DNA of 64,000 bases from Perognathus longimembris pacificus (Eukaryota; Chordata; Mammalia; Rodentia; Heteromyidae): assembly GCF_023159225.1 (NCBI RefSeq), contig NC_063163.1, positions 106,113,885-106,177,884 on the forward strand, written 5' to 3'. Positions 33,471 to 42,850 of this stretch are shown here, in pieces. The notes under the pieces were generated by a model. It saw only the letters and a program-made list of their open reading frames with translations, did not search any database and was not told the origin of the DNA. Made by a program: the position numbers and the translations under genes. Position 1 is the stretch's first letter; each line of letters opens with the position of its first letter.

Positions 33471-33924
33471 ACTCTCTTTCTCCTCCTACTTCTTAGCAGA
33501 ATCTGAGAACAGACGTGGCGATCCAGCAAGACAGTCTTGATTGTTTCGCCATGGTTATGAGTGTAGTCCAGCCAGCAGGGGTTTGGTGATGTCAACTGGC
33601 AAACCATTCTTTCAGAAAAATAAAACTTTTCAGCATATCTAAAAACAATAAATGTGATCTTCTAAACAACCATGTACAATTAGATAGAGCAGTATGAACC
33701 TGTCTACATTAATGTTGTCTCTTTCAATCTGATAGAGAAAGCAAGTGAAAGGTGAGGAGTTATTTCCGAGGTGCTATAATTGGGATGTGGAAGAGGATTG
33801 GGAAATTTATCCTAGGTCATTTAAGGTGATACAAATGGATTTCAATCCAGATTTGACAGGCAAAAAATTCTGCATAGTTTTCTTATATCATTTTGCCTTT
33901 CCTAGATTCCAAAGTCATTTTTTT
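33471..33924. other. Unique noncoding DNA
   Basis: No repeat family or exon recognised. Confidence 0.45.
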
Positions 33925-34140
33925 AAACTGAAGGCCTGAGTGATGTCCCCGATTACCTTTTACTCAGAGCTAGAGCTTTACCACTCTTCAGCCACAGGTC
34001 CACTTCCATTTTTTTGAGTGAATAATTGGAGATAAGAGTCTTAAGGAGACTTTTCTGACCTGGCTGGCTTTGAATCTTGATCCTCAGACCTCAGCCTCTT
34101 GAGTAGTTAGGATTATAGGTTTGAGCCACTTACGCCTGGC
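33925..34140 (-). mobile_element. 7SL-Geo SINE, 5' end (head) at high coordinate
   Basis: Plus strand shows the reversed Geo half in diverged form ('gctagagctttaccactctt'), linker ('gaataattggagataagagt'), and a clear reversed 7SL-like head ('gatcctcagacctcagcctc', 'ttgagtagttaggattatag'). Confidence 0.75.
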
Positions 34141-34304
34141 AAAGTGTATATATGTATGTGTGTGTGTGTTTGTGTGTATGTGTATATATATACACACACG
34201 TATATGTGTGTGTTTGAGCCACGTATGCTTGACAAAGTATATATACGTGTATATATGTGTGTGTGTATATATATATGTATATATATGTATGTATGTATGT
34301 ATTC
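34141..34304. repeat. Compound (TG)/(TA) microsatellite with a 93-bp tandem repeat
   Basis: Alternating TG, TA and TATG units. The junction of the preceding SINE head with the dinucleotide ('ttgagccact..ggcaaagtgtatat', 34121-34150) recurs 93 bases later ('ttgagccacg..gacaaagtatatat', 34214-34243), so the array spread by tandem duplication that copied SINE sequence. Confidence 0.85.
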
Positions 34305-34521
34305 CTGTAATCCTAGCTATTCAAAAGGCTGAGATCTGAGGATCATGGTTCAAAGACAGCCCAGACAGGAAAGTTTCATGAGACTCTTATCTCCAATTAA
34401 CCCCTAGAAAACTGGAAATGGCCCTGTGGTTCAAAGTGTTAGAGTGCTAGTCTTGAGTGATAAAGGTCAGGGACAGCACCCAGGCTGAGTTCAAGCCCCA
34501 TGACCACCACCACCAACAAAA
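34305..34521 (+). mobile_element. 7SL-Geo SINE
   Basis: Head from 'attcctgtaatcctagctat', B-box-like 'ggttcaaagacagcccagac', linker 'gactcttatctccaattaac', and Geo half through 'gagttcaagccccatgacca', with a (CCA/CAA) tail. Inverted relative to the copies on both sides. Confidence 0.85.
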
Positions 34522-34533
34522 AGATATCAAATT

Positions 34534-34972
34534 GACATCATGAACTTTATGCATAAAACATATTTTCATGCTGGAGTAGGTTTATTTGCTTGTTTTTTGT
34601 TTGTTTGTCTATTTTGTGCTAGTTCTGGTCTTGAACTCAGGGCCTGGGTGTGTTGTCCATTATCTTTTGTGCTCCAGGCTGCATTCTATCAATTTTGCCA
34701 CAGTGCTCAATTTCTGGCTTTTTCTCTTTCTTTCTTTCTTTTTTTTTTTTTAGATAAGAGACTCATGGACTTTTCTGGCTTTAAGTCAGGATCCTCAGAT
34801 TTCAGCTTCCTGAGTACCTATGATTACAATTGTAAGCTATTGGCACCCAGCCTAGAGTAGTTATATTAAGCTATGGACAATCTTAGGGTAGGTTTAAGCT
34901 ATGATGTCATGAACTTCATGCATAAAACATGTATATCAGTCCTAGACTAGTTTTACTAAGCTAAGGACAGGA
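34534..34972. repeat. Local duplication, one copy split by a SINE
   Basis: Copy 1 runs 34534-34585 and resumes at about 34851-34880. Copy 2 runs 34903-34969. They share 'catgaactttatgcataaaa' versus 'catgaacttcatgcataaaa', then ctagagtag/ctagactag and 'ttaagctatggaca' versus 'ctaagctaaggaca'. The SINE at 34586-34850 sits inside copy 1. Confidence 0.75.
34586..34850 (-). mobile_element. 7SL-Geo SINE inserted in a duplicated segment
   Basis: Plus strand: T-rich tail side, reversed Geo half ('cttgaactcagggcctgggt', 'atcaattttgccacagtgct'), an expanded T/TTTC linker at 34728-34752, and reversed head ('atcctcagatttcagcttcc', 'cctatgattacaattgtaag'). Imperfect flanks ctggagtaggtttat and cctagagtagttata look like its decayed target duplication. 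Confidence 0.8.
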
Positions 34973-34977
34973 AGTTG

Positions 34978-35165
34978 GACCAGTTGTATAGCAATCAGGA
35001 GGATTGTGGTAGGAGACCAGCCAGGGTAAAAAGTAAGTGAGACTCAGTTTTATTCAATACGCTTGGCATGATGGTTCACAGCTCTATGAGAGGTGAAGGT
35101 AAGAGGATAGTAGTCTGAGTCTAACCCCAGAAAAAAATTCAACACCCTATCTGAAGAATAACGAA
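34978..35165 (+). mobile_element. Composite SINE relic, upstream part of a split element
   Basis: Two 7SL-like monomers ('aatcaggaggattgtggtag', 'cttggcatgatggttcacag', 'aacaccctatctgaagaata') end abruptly at a younger SINE. The ID-like third monomer continues at 35485-35600. Confidence 0.65.
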
Positions 35166-35484
35166 AGCCAGGTGCCAGTGTCTAATTCCTATACTCCTAA
35201 CTACTCAGGAGGCTGAGATCTGAGATCTGCCAGTTGGGGTAGGAAAGTCTGTGTGACTCTATCTTCAATTAAGCACCAAAAAAACCTAGAAGTGGAGCTG
35301 TGGCTTCAGTGGTAGAGTGCCAGTCTTGAACAAAAATGGTCAAGCACAGTGCCCAGGCCCTGAGTTCAAGCTCCAGGACCAGTGCAAAATGGGAGGAAGG
35401 AAGGAAGGAAGGAAGGAAGGAAGGAAGGAAGGAAGGAAGGAAGGAAGGAAGGAAGGAAGGAAGGAAGGAAGGAAGGAAGGAAGG
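35166..35484 (+). mobile_element. 7SL-Geo SINE nested in an older SINE, with (GGAA)n tail
   Basis: Complete head ('agccaggtgccagtgtctaa', 'ctcaggaggctgagatctga'), linker, and Geo half ('gagctgtggcttcagtggta', 'ccctgagttcaagctccagg'). Its tail expanded to about 22 GGAA units at 35394-35484. Flanking acgaa at 35161-35165 and 35485-35489 is the likely target duplication. Confidence 0.88.
35394..35484. repeat. (GGAA)n microsatellite
   Basis: About 22 uninterrupted GGAA units forming the tail of the nested SINE. Long GGAA arrays are known ETS-factor binding substrates. Lys/Glu/Gly/Arg ORFs here are artefacts. Confidence 0.97.
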
Positions 35485-35600
35485 ACGAACTAAAAAGCAA
35501 AAAATGGATTGGGATATGCCTTGAGTGGCTCAAGGGGTACAGCACTTGTCTAGAAAGCTTGAGGTCCTGAGTTCAAACACCATTATTGAAAAATAAGAAA
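35485..35600 (+). mobile_element. Composite SINE relic, downstream (ID-like) part
   Basis: 'gagtggctcaaggggtacag' and 'cacttgtctagaaagcttga' then 'gagttcaaacaccattattg' form the ID-like third monomer whose upstream part ends at 35165. Equivalent order is seen uninterrupted at 26204. Confidence 0.7.
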
Positions 35601-36239
35601 ATTCAAAAAAGGAAGGTAAATAGAAGATGAAAGAATAAAGGAAAGGATAAAGAAAGGAAAGGAGAAGGAAAAAAAAACAGCACAGGGATATGTGGGTTCA
35701 TATTCCTGACCACCATCCTAGATTTACTAAATTAGTATCGGAAAGTAAGCCCCAGGAATCCATAGTTTACACACTCCCTAGGTGATGTTTATGTACACTC
35801 AAGTTTGGGAGTTTCATTCTCTCACTGATTTGCTCTGCTAGTATCATGGCTAACACATTGAATAAGATTAATGATCTGGTCTCTCTGCTTAGTGAGTACA
35901 TTAGAAGCCTGACATTCGGAATGAAATGGAAACAACATGGAGAAGCTGTAATGGACTAGCACCCATTTCCAGAGGGAGATCACTGCCCGACTGATAGTGA
36001 GAAACAAGAAGGAAAACCTAACAAGAAGGTATAGACATGTATTTATTACAGTGAAATAAATTATAGATATTAATGATGCTCCTCTTGACTCAGGAGGCAA
36101 AAAAAAACAACCCACAAGTTAAAATTTTACTCCGTACCTTTATTCCATAAATACTTGGGGAGACATAATAAATGTTTAAATAATATTTGTTAAAAAAAAG
36201 CCATTTAAAACTAAAACAGGCATTGTACAGATCATCTTT
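35601..36239. other. Unique noncoding DNA
   Basis: A short A/G-rich patch at 35590-35680, then single-copy DNA without recognised features. Confidence 0.45.
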
Positions 36240-36500
36240 ATCTTTTTATCATTCATTTTTTAATTTGAATCTATTAGTTGTACCAAGGCATTTTGTCGTG
36301 GTATTTCCATCTAGTCATACAATGTACCCCTTCCAGGGGGTGTGCAAAGTCACCTTTCTTTCAATTCTCATTCATTTCCCCCATTTTTAAACAAGTCAAC
36401 TGTATTCCATTGTTCTTTTTTCATACGTATGCACAATATACATAGTGTTCATGTTCACTCTATCCCTCATACTTGGCCCTTCCTCCACCCCCTGCTGATA
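36240..36500. mobile_element. Possible L1 3'-UTR-related fragment
   Basis: 'gtggtatttccatctagtca' and 'tacaatgtaccccttccagg' resemble the L1M 3'-UTR block at 32062 ('gtggtatttccatacatgca'). Divergence prevents a firm call. Confidence 0.35.
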
Positions 36501-36977
36501 CTCAGCCCTCAATAGAACCGATACTTCCCTGAAGCTGCCATTTTCACTGGGTGAAGTTAGTGGAATTAACAAGGTTGGAATCCTACCCTTAACCACAGAT
36601 CATTCTGTGACATGGCAAGTGTCTTAGTGCCCATTTTTCCACATGGGTGCAATGAGTTGGAAGATGAGGTGGAATGACAGAGATGTGAGCCTGGGACAAA
36701 AGGACGAGTACTACATGAGTGCTAGGGGCTGAGTATGTAAAATTCCCTCCAGAACATTTTATATCCACTGATTCTGGACTTGTACAACAGCTTTGCGTTC
36801 TGCTTATTAGCTAGGACAGGGATGTGGGTTATCTATTAAATAAATGAATTAATGAATCATTGAAATGTTGTGTTCTTAGCTATAATGAATGATGTTTGTT
36901 TCAGAATCCCCCTAGTTATTGTAACCTTTCTTTTCCTCAGAATGAGACTCTTTAAGTCCTTACTAGTGCCTATCAAA
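36501..36977. other. Unique noncoding DNA
   Basis: Nothing recognised. Confidence 0.45.
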
Positions 36978-37182
36978 AGCTTGCCAAGGGAGATGCAATT
37001 ATTTAATCCAAGCTATATGGGAGGTTGGAATGGAAGGTTCAAGGTTTAGCCTTGGCAGAAAAGTTTGTGTGACCTTCCCTCTTAAGTTTGTGTGACCTTC
37101 TCTTGAAAAGAACCAGCAAAACCACAGATGACTAGCAAGCATGAGACATGAAGTTCAAGACTCCGGTACTGCCAAACACACG
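36978..37182 (+). mobile_element. 7SL/ID-like composite SINE with 24-bp internal duplication
   Basis: 7SL-like 'atttaatccaagctatatgg' and 'aaggttcaaggtttagcctt', then 'agtttgtgtgaccttc' occurring twice (about 37061 and 37085). The ID-like end follows ('gacatgaagttcaagactcc'). Confidence 0.6.
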
Positions 37183-37741
37183 AAGCCTATCATAGGAAGA
37201 ATAGAGAATGTCTTGGAAAAACAAAATTTGTTGTATGTTCTGGTTTTCTAGATACAGAATAGTAAAAGGCATGGAGTATTATTACTATGTAAATGGCTGA
37301 TCATCAAAGCTGGTGACACTAGACTACTTGTATAATTAATTTTTTTTTTTAAGATGAGCATCCTGATTCTAAAAGAATCAATCCATTGGAAGATCTTCTG
37401 AGGTGAGTTAATTAGGGGATGACAAGGCTGTGAATACAATGCTGCTATTTACTTCCCTTCATTCTTTTGTTTCTTGGTATATTTATTTTCCAATTCAATT
37501 ATTTTTCAAATAATTTGCCTGAAAAGAATCTAATAAAGCCAGAGCCTTAAAGAGAGAAACAATATTTTAAACCTATTTTTCTTCTGATTCTCAAATTTTC
37601 TCATTTTAATTTTTTTACAAGAAGAAAGAAACTGGAGGCATACAGACTAGCTAGTTTCATTCAAAAAAACAAAAATAGGAAAAATTCAAATCAAAGGGAG
37701 AATGGATGAATTTGTCACTCCCACAATATGTCGTGCTTTGT
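37183..37741. other. Unique noncoding DNA
   Basis: AT-rich, with short T- and A-runs near 37342 and 37610. No element recognised. Confidence 0.45.
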
Positions 37742-37964
37742 TGTTCTTCTTTTTTTTTTTTTTTTTTGGCCAGTCCTGGGCCTTGGACTCCAGGCCTGAG
37801 CACTGTCCCTGGCTTCCTTTTGCTCAAGGCTAGCACTCTGCCACTTGAGCCACAGCGCCACTTCTGGCCATTTTCTGTATATGTGGTGCTGGGGAATCGA
37901 ACCTAGGGCCTCATGTATATGAGGCAAGCACTCTAGCCACTAGGCCATATCCCCTGTTCTTCTT
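37742..37964 (-). mobile_element. IDL-Geo SINE, young, with 10-bp target duplication
   Basis: Element about 37752-37954 on the minus strand with a T-run (A-tail) of about 17 bases. On the minus strand the B box is ggttcgattcc. Flanks tgttcttctt at 37742-37751 and 37955-37964 are identical. The two ORFs across it are shared by every IDL-Geo copy and are incidental. Confidence 0.93.
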
Positions 37965-39427
37965 AACTCTTTATTTAAAAATTATTTTTTTAGGAAACCG
38001 GAAAGCTACATTTCCTAATACAAGCTTGTCTAACTTTCATTTGGCATATTTATTTTCCTTGTGGTCTTAAGGAAACAGTGGACTGCATTTCATTCTTCCT
38101 TGGAAACCAGAAGGAAAATTTTGTTCCATTCTTTAATCATATCATCCAATGATACACACATGAAATCATCCTGAGAGACAGTTGAATTCCACAAGTACAA
38201 ATATTTTACCCCAGCTAAGGAATTAGAATTTGCTGTTGAAAATTTCTTTTCAGGATCACTGATTCCTGTGAGACAAATAAGAGCCAAAATTCCAAATGGT
38301 TAACCAAAATTCCCTCCGACAATCATATTTTTAAATATGTAAAAGACTTGGCTATGAAGACTGTTTTCATCTGTGTTAGCAAATTCTGCTAATCCCCATC
38401 CTTCAAAGATAAGTGCATTCATTACATTAATCAGAGAAAAGGGATGGGGTAGAGTAAATGAAAAGTTATTAAAGAAAGGGAGATGGATGGCAAATGAGGT
38501 GGTGATTTGTTTTACTACCACCAAGTTCATTTCCAGAGAAAAGCCCTTATCAATTTCTAGGGAATGGTTTGTTCTGTCCCTGTATTAATGCTCTTTATGG
38601 CTCTCTCAGAGCTGATTCAGTGACACCAATCTAAATAAGACAGAAGGGAAGGTTTTATCACACCTGCCACTGACCAGGTCATTAACATTTCGAAGAAGGG
38701 CATCAGAGAGAAATTTCTAAGAGGTCACAATTTGTATTGCTAGAGTGGAGAGACAAAAGAGAGAAAACTTACTGAAAAGCCATGTACTTATGGCAAACTA
38801 GGTGTGTGGGTCTTCTTCAGTTTGGTAAGATTTTATTAAACACTGCCCATCTTGGAGACATCTGGCTAGGTCGCTGATCATTCACAGACTTCATTGTCTG
38901 GTAGGGAAAGTGGTTAAACAAAGGGAGGAAAACATGCATTCAACAAACATTTGTCAAAGCAATTTAAATAGACAGAGATACAAGATACAAAAGAGGGGCT
39001 GATTGATTCTCTCTGAAGAATGTAAACCAAGAAAAGGTTTGAGATAGATATGTGACTGTGGGAGATACAGTGTTTGACAGGAGAGAGGGAACAGATGCTT
39101 CAGGGAGACAACGAGCTTGGGCAATGGCTGAGAAATGTAAAATAGCACAGAACATTCTGGAATGTGTGGTCCAATATGGATGAAACAAAACATGGCTGGG
39201 GCAGAGGAAAAAAGAAGAAAGCCAGGAACAACTAGAACTTTACCTGGTGAAGGCACCAAGAGATATGTAGCAAAGCAGCATGTGAAAGTCCTTCATGAAG
39301 CTTTGCAACAGAAAGACTCAGAAAGATCAGGTATGAAGATACAGAGATTGCTTCAGAAATGTTAATATTAATTAAAAGAGGTTATAGTGTTAGAAATTGA
39401 GGAAGTAGAGGTATAATCAAACAAAGA
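37965..39427. other. Unique noncoding DNA
   Basis: No repeat or exon recognised. Overlapping ORFs on both strands at 38300-38588 and 38954-39365 have no domain and no flanking splice or promoter context. Confidence 0.45.
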
Positions 39428-39662
39428 TGGAGCCAGGCACTGGTGGCTCATGCCTATAGTCCTAGCTACTCAGGAGGCTGATAACTGAGGATGGAGGTTC
39501 GAAGCCAGACCAGACAGGAAAGTCCATGAGACTTTAATCTCCAATTAACCACCAGAAAACTAGAAGTGAAGCTGTGGCTCCAAGTGTTGGAATGCTAGCC
39601 TTAAGCACTTAAAAGCCCAGGAACTGCACCCTGAGTTCAAGGCCCATGACTGATCAAAGGGG
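39428..39662 (+). mobile_element. 7SL-Geo SINE, well preserved
   Basis: Head 'agccaggcactggtggctca', B-box-like ggttcgaagcc near 39497, linker 'aatctccaattaaccaccag', and Geo half 'gaagctgtggctccaagtgt' through 'ccctgagttcaaggcccatg'. This copy best shows the 7SL origin of the head. Confidence 0.88.
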
Positions 39663-41429
39663 AAAAAGAAAAGATGAAAATGACAGTTGAGGTTGGAGAA
39701 CTTTTTTTTTTTTAAATTTCCAGGTCTTAGTACTATTTTAGTGTGTAATAAGATCCCTACATACCTGCTACGTATTTCTCTGTGGCCAATGACCAATATG
39801 GCCAAACCTACCATGTTTCCTAACAACCCTTTGGGTCTCCTAATTTCTTAACCAGTCTCCTGCTGAAAGGCCATTCTTTTATGTGTACACCGGGACATGG
39901 GAGACTGCTAAGCTTTCTTTTCTGTTACTGGTCATTCCATTCCATCCCCCCTGGGGCTATTTTTAAGTTAAAAATGAATAATAATTGTTTTCTTCAATCT
40001 TTATGTAAAGAAGTATGAGTCTTGCCCTCTGGCTCCCTCTGGCTCCTCCTTGTAGATCCGATTAAAATTAAACTGTTTTCTTCAGGATTGTGCCCTTAGA
40101 CTAGACCATTCTCTAAATGTGATTCTTCATTGACCTCATATTTATTCCTTTTCATTCATCAAGTAGTCTATTCTGCAAATTTCAGTCATTAAATATTCCA
40201 TTCCACTTTCTCTGTAACCAATGCAATCTCTTCTCAGAGCCCAGAATCAACTGCGATAACTTCAAATTCTCTAAAGATGTTTTATCGGACACAATTTGAC
40301 CTCTTCATCTGTAAATGACCCTCTCTGTTCCAATCAGGTTAATTCTGGACCCTGGTACCCAGTGGGAGCTTCTGCATTCTCAAATCTCAACTCAATCACC
40401 CACTTCTCTATGCAAAATATCTTTGATATTCATTGGCTTATTAAATGACTTTCATATTAATTTTTTAGGAACTCAACTCTTTGCCTTATACCTCAGGAAT
40501 CAAGAGTAAATATTACTGCTTACAAAGCCTCATTATATATTGTTTTGTCTGTATAGTTTGCCTCTTCTCTCTTTCAATTCTCCACCCCACTGAGCGAAAT
40601 CATTCAATATCTTCGCCACTCCTGTACGTGAGTAACTGTGCAGGTAGAAAGGTGCACCCAATGTTACAAACCTGCATTCTTTAAACTGTGGTGAATTCTC
40701 ATACCCTGGGATAGTCACTTGTTCCTGTACTCTGAAACTGGTATTCCCAGTTTCTCATCCTGTTTCAAAGAGAAAAATGAAATGATCACAAAGAATCTCA
40801 TGACTTTCAGATAAATTCTTTCCATCCTGTATATCATCTTCTCTCCTCTTAGGCTACAATAGTACAAGGGTCTTCCATGATCCTGAAAGATTCCCTCTCA
40901 AACTCATCCCTGTTGATTTTCTGAAGAATTTAATTTTAATCTTAACCCTTCTTTGAAGTAATTAATAGATTTTAAATTAGAAACTGCCATCAACTTTCAA
41001 TTATGCAGAATTTACTCCAATCTAAGCAACAACTGTAAACAAAACACAACCCAACAATCTCCTTGACCTTCACATTTACCTCCAGCTAAAGTGCTATCTT
41101 TATCCTTCTTTTGACAAACATGTCAAAGTATCTATCACCTATTTATGTCTCACTCATTCTAACACCCAAATCTCACTGGAAACAGCTTTCACTAAGAAAA
41201 AAACAGATCTTCAAGGTGCTAAATCCCAAGAAAGCTTCACAATTTAGAAGCTGAAACTCTTATCCATCTGTGTTGGGTTTCTACTTACTTCTATGTTTGC
41301 TCTATTTTTTTTTTTTCCTTCTGAGACCACTAGGTCTGCTCTCTCTGGGCAGCAAATGTCAGCCTGACCCAGACTCGGGCACTAATTTTTCTGAAGCTAT
41401 TTTGTGTCTCTAGTTTGGTCATCCCAATT
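39663..41429. other. Unique or unplaced noncoding DNA
   Basis: A small 'ctctggctcc' duplication lies at 40027-40050. The part at 41040-41230 ('cactggaaacagctttcact') faintly resembles an ancient interspersed repeat I cannot name. No coding exon seen. Confidence 0.4.
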
Positions 41430-41606
41430 TTCTTGCTATAAGGACCAGAGTGAGCATTTTAGGCTTTGTAGGCCACGTGCTCTCTGTCACAACTACTCAA
41501 TTCTGTAGATGTGGAATGGAGACTGCCAAAGGTGACACATAAATTAATAGGTGTGGCTGTGTGCTAATAAAATTAGATTTATGAAATCAGGCAGCAGGTT
41601 GATGTG
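41430..41606 (+). mobile_element. hAT-Charlie-type nonautonomous DNA transposon relic
   Basis: 'cattttaggctttgtaggcc', 'tctctgtcacaactactcaa', 'aataggtgtggctgtgtgct' and 'aataaaattagatttatgaa' follow in order a well known mammal-wide MER-type hAT element ('attttaggctttgcgggcca' and so on). Exact subfamily and strand convention are uncertain. Terminal inverted repeats are not preserved. Confidence 0.75.
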
Positions 41607-41721
41607 TCCTTGGGAAACTGCAAGGCCTATGCTAGAGCATCATTTCCATGGCCTGTGGTTTTTAGTTCTACTTGGTGATGAATCAAAACACCTCTATCTG
41701 CCCATCTCTTTTATGTTCTTT

Positions 41722-41962
41722 TCTTTTTTATTTGTGTAGTACTGGGGCTTGATTTTGGGTCCTGGCACTGTTCCATAGCTTTTTCACTCAAGGATGGCAT
41801 TCTACAACTTGAGCCACAGCTCCAGTAGCATTTTTTTAGTTGTTAATAGGAGATAAGGATCTCATGGACGGTCCTGCCCATGATGATTTTGAACGGTGAT
41901 CCTCAGATTTCAGCCTACTGACTAACTAGGATGACAGGCATGAGTCACCAGAGTCCAGCTCC
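41722..41962 (-). mobile_element. 7SL-Geo SINE
   Basis: Plus strand: reversed Geo half ('tactggggcttgattttggg', 'ctacaacttgagccacagct'), linker ('gttaataggagataaggatc'), reversed head ('gatcctcagatttcagccta', 'aggatgacaggcatgagtca'). Confidence 0.8.
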
Positions 41963-42064
41963 CTGAAGTTCCAACTGACATTTACCAATTCCAACATAAC
42001 AAATAAAAGAAAACACAAACCCAACCACAGTGCTTTGTGATTATTTTCAATTCATGTATATGAA

Positions 42065-42245
42065 GGGTGTGTTTGGTGGTACTGGGATTTGGTGGCACTG
42101 GTACCACTTGAATTATGATTCCAGCCTTACTTTTTGCTGGATACTTTTGAGATAGTGTCTTATGGACTTCTTTGACTGAAAAAGCTTCAAACCACAATCC
42201 TCCAGGTCTTAGCCTTCTACGTGTGAACACCAGCACCTGTCACAT
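42065..42245 (-). mobile_element. 7SL-like composite SINE, diverged
   Basis: Plus strand 'gtggtactgggatttggtgg', 'gatagtgtcttatggacttc' and 'cacaatcctccaggtcttag' give a diverged reversed composite SINE. Assignment to Geo or ID tail type is not possible by eye. Confidence 0.5.
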
Positions 42246-42439
42246 AAAGAGTTTTAACTGTGGTTTTTCCACAGATACATAAAAGTACCCAAATCAGAGT
42301 CATCCTTGACCTCCTCCTCCTCGTTCTCTCACCCTTTTCTTAAAACAATTTTGATATGTTTCACTGTTTTTATACTTCTCGTTAACATGCTTGAACCATG
42401 TTCACTCCCCCATACTTCTTTACAGAAATAGAAAAGTCC

Positions 42440-42850
42440 ATCTTAAAATTTGTATGAAAGTACAAAAGTCTCTGAGCAGCTATAGCAATCCTAAGGAAAA
42501 AACAGCATTCGTAGAATCACAATACTTTAATAACTGATATATGATAACTGATAGTAACAAAAACAACATGGTATTGGCATGAAAACAAATATCAACAGAT
42601 GAGCAAAAAAAAATTCACAAGTAAGCCCAAACACTATAGCCATCTGACTTCTGAGAAAAACATCAAAAGTTTATGTTGGAGTAAAGAAAATCTCTTCAAC
42701 AATCGTATTGAGATAACTAGATAACCACATGCCGAAGACTGAAACTAGGTATTATTTCTACCCTGTACAAAAATCAACTCCAAATGGATCAAACAACACT
42801 CATAATGTGCAGAATACATAGAGACAAAAAGCAGGTTTTACTTGTGAATA
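42440..42850 (+). pseudogene. L1 ORF2 (reverse transcriptase C-terminal region) relic
   Basis: 'aaatttgtatgaaagtacaa', 'gcaatcctaaggaaaaaaca', 'acatggtattggcatgaaaa' and 'ctccaaatggatcaaacaac' match successive conserved blocks of L1 ORF2. No open frame is kept. It is a dead 5'- and 3'-truncated LINE-1 fragment and may belong to the same insertion as the 3' end at 44645. Confidence 0.85.

Noticed and set aside
37706..37927. Similar ORFs (ASPGPWTQGLSTVPG-like) at 21937, 23746, 37706 and 50311 as a gene family
   Set aside because: They are translations of the same strand of IDL-Geo SINE copies, not a conserved protein family.
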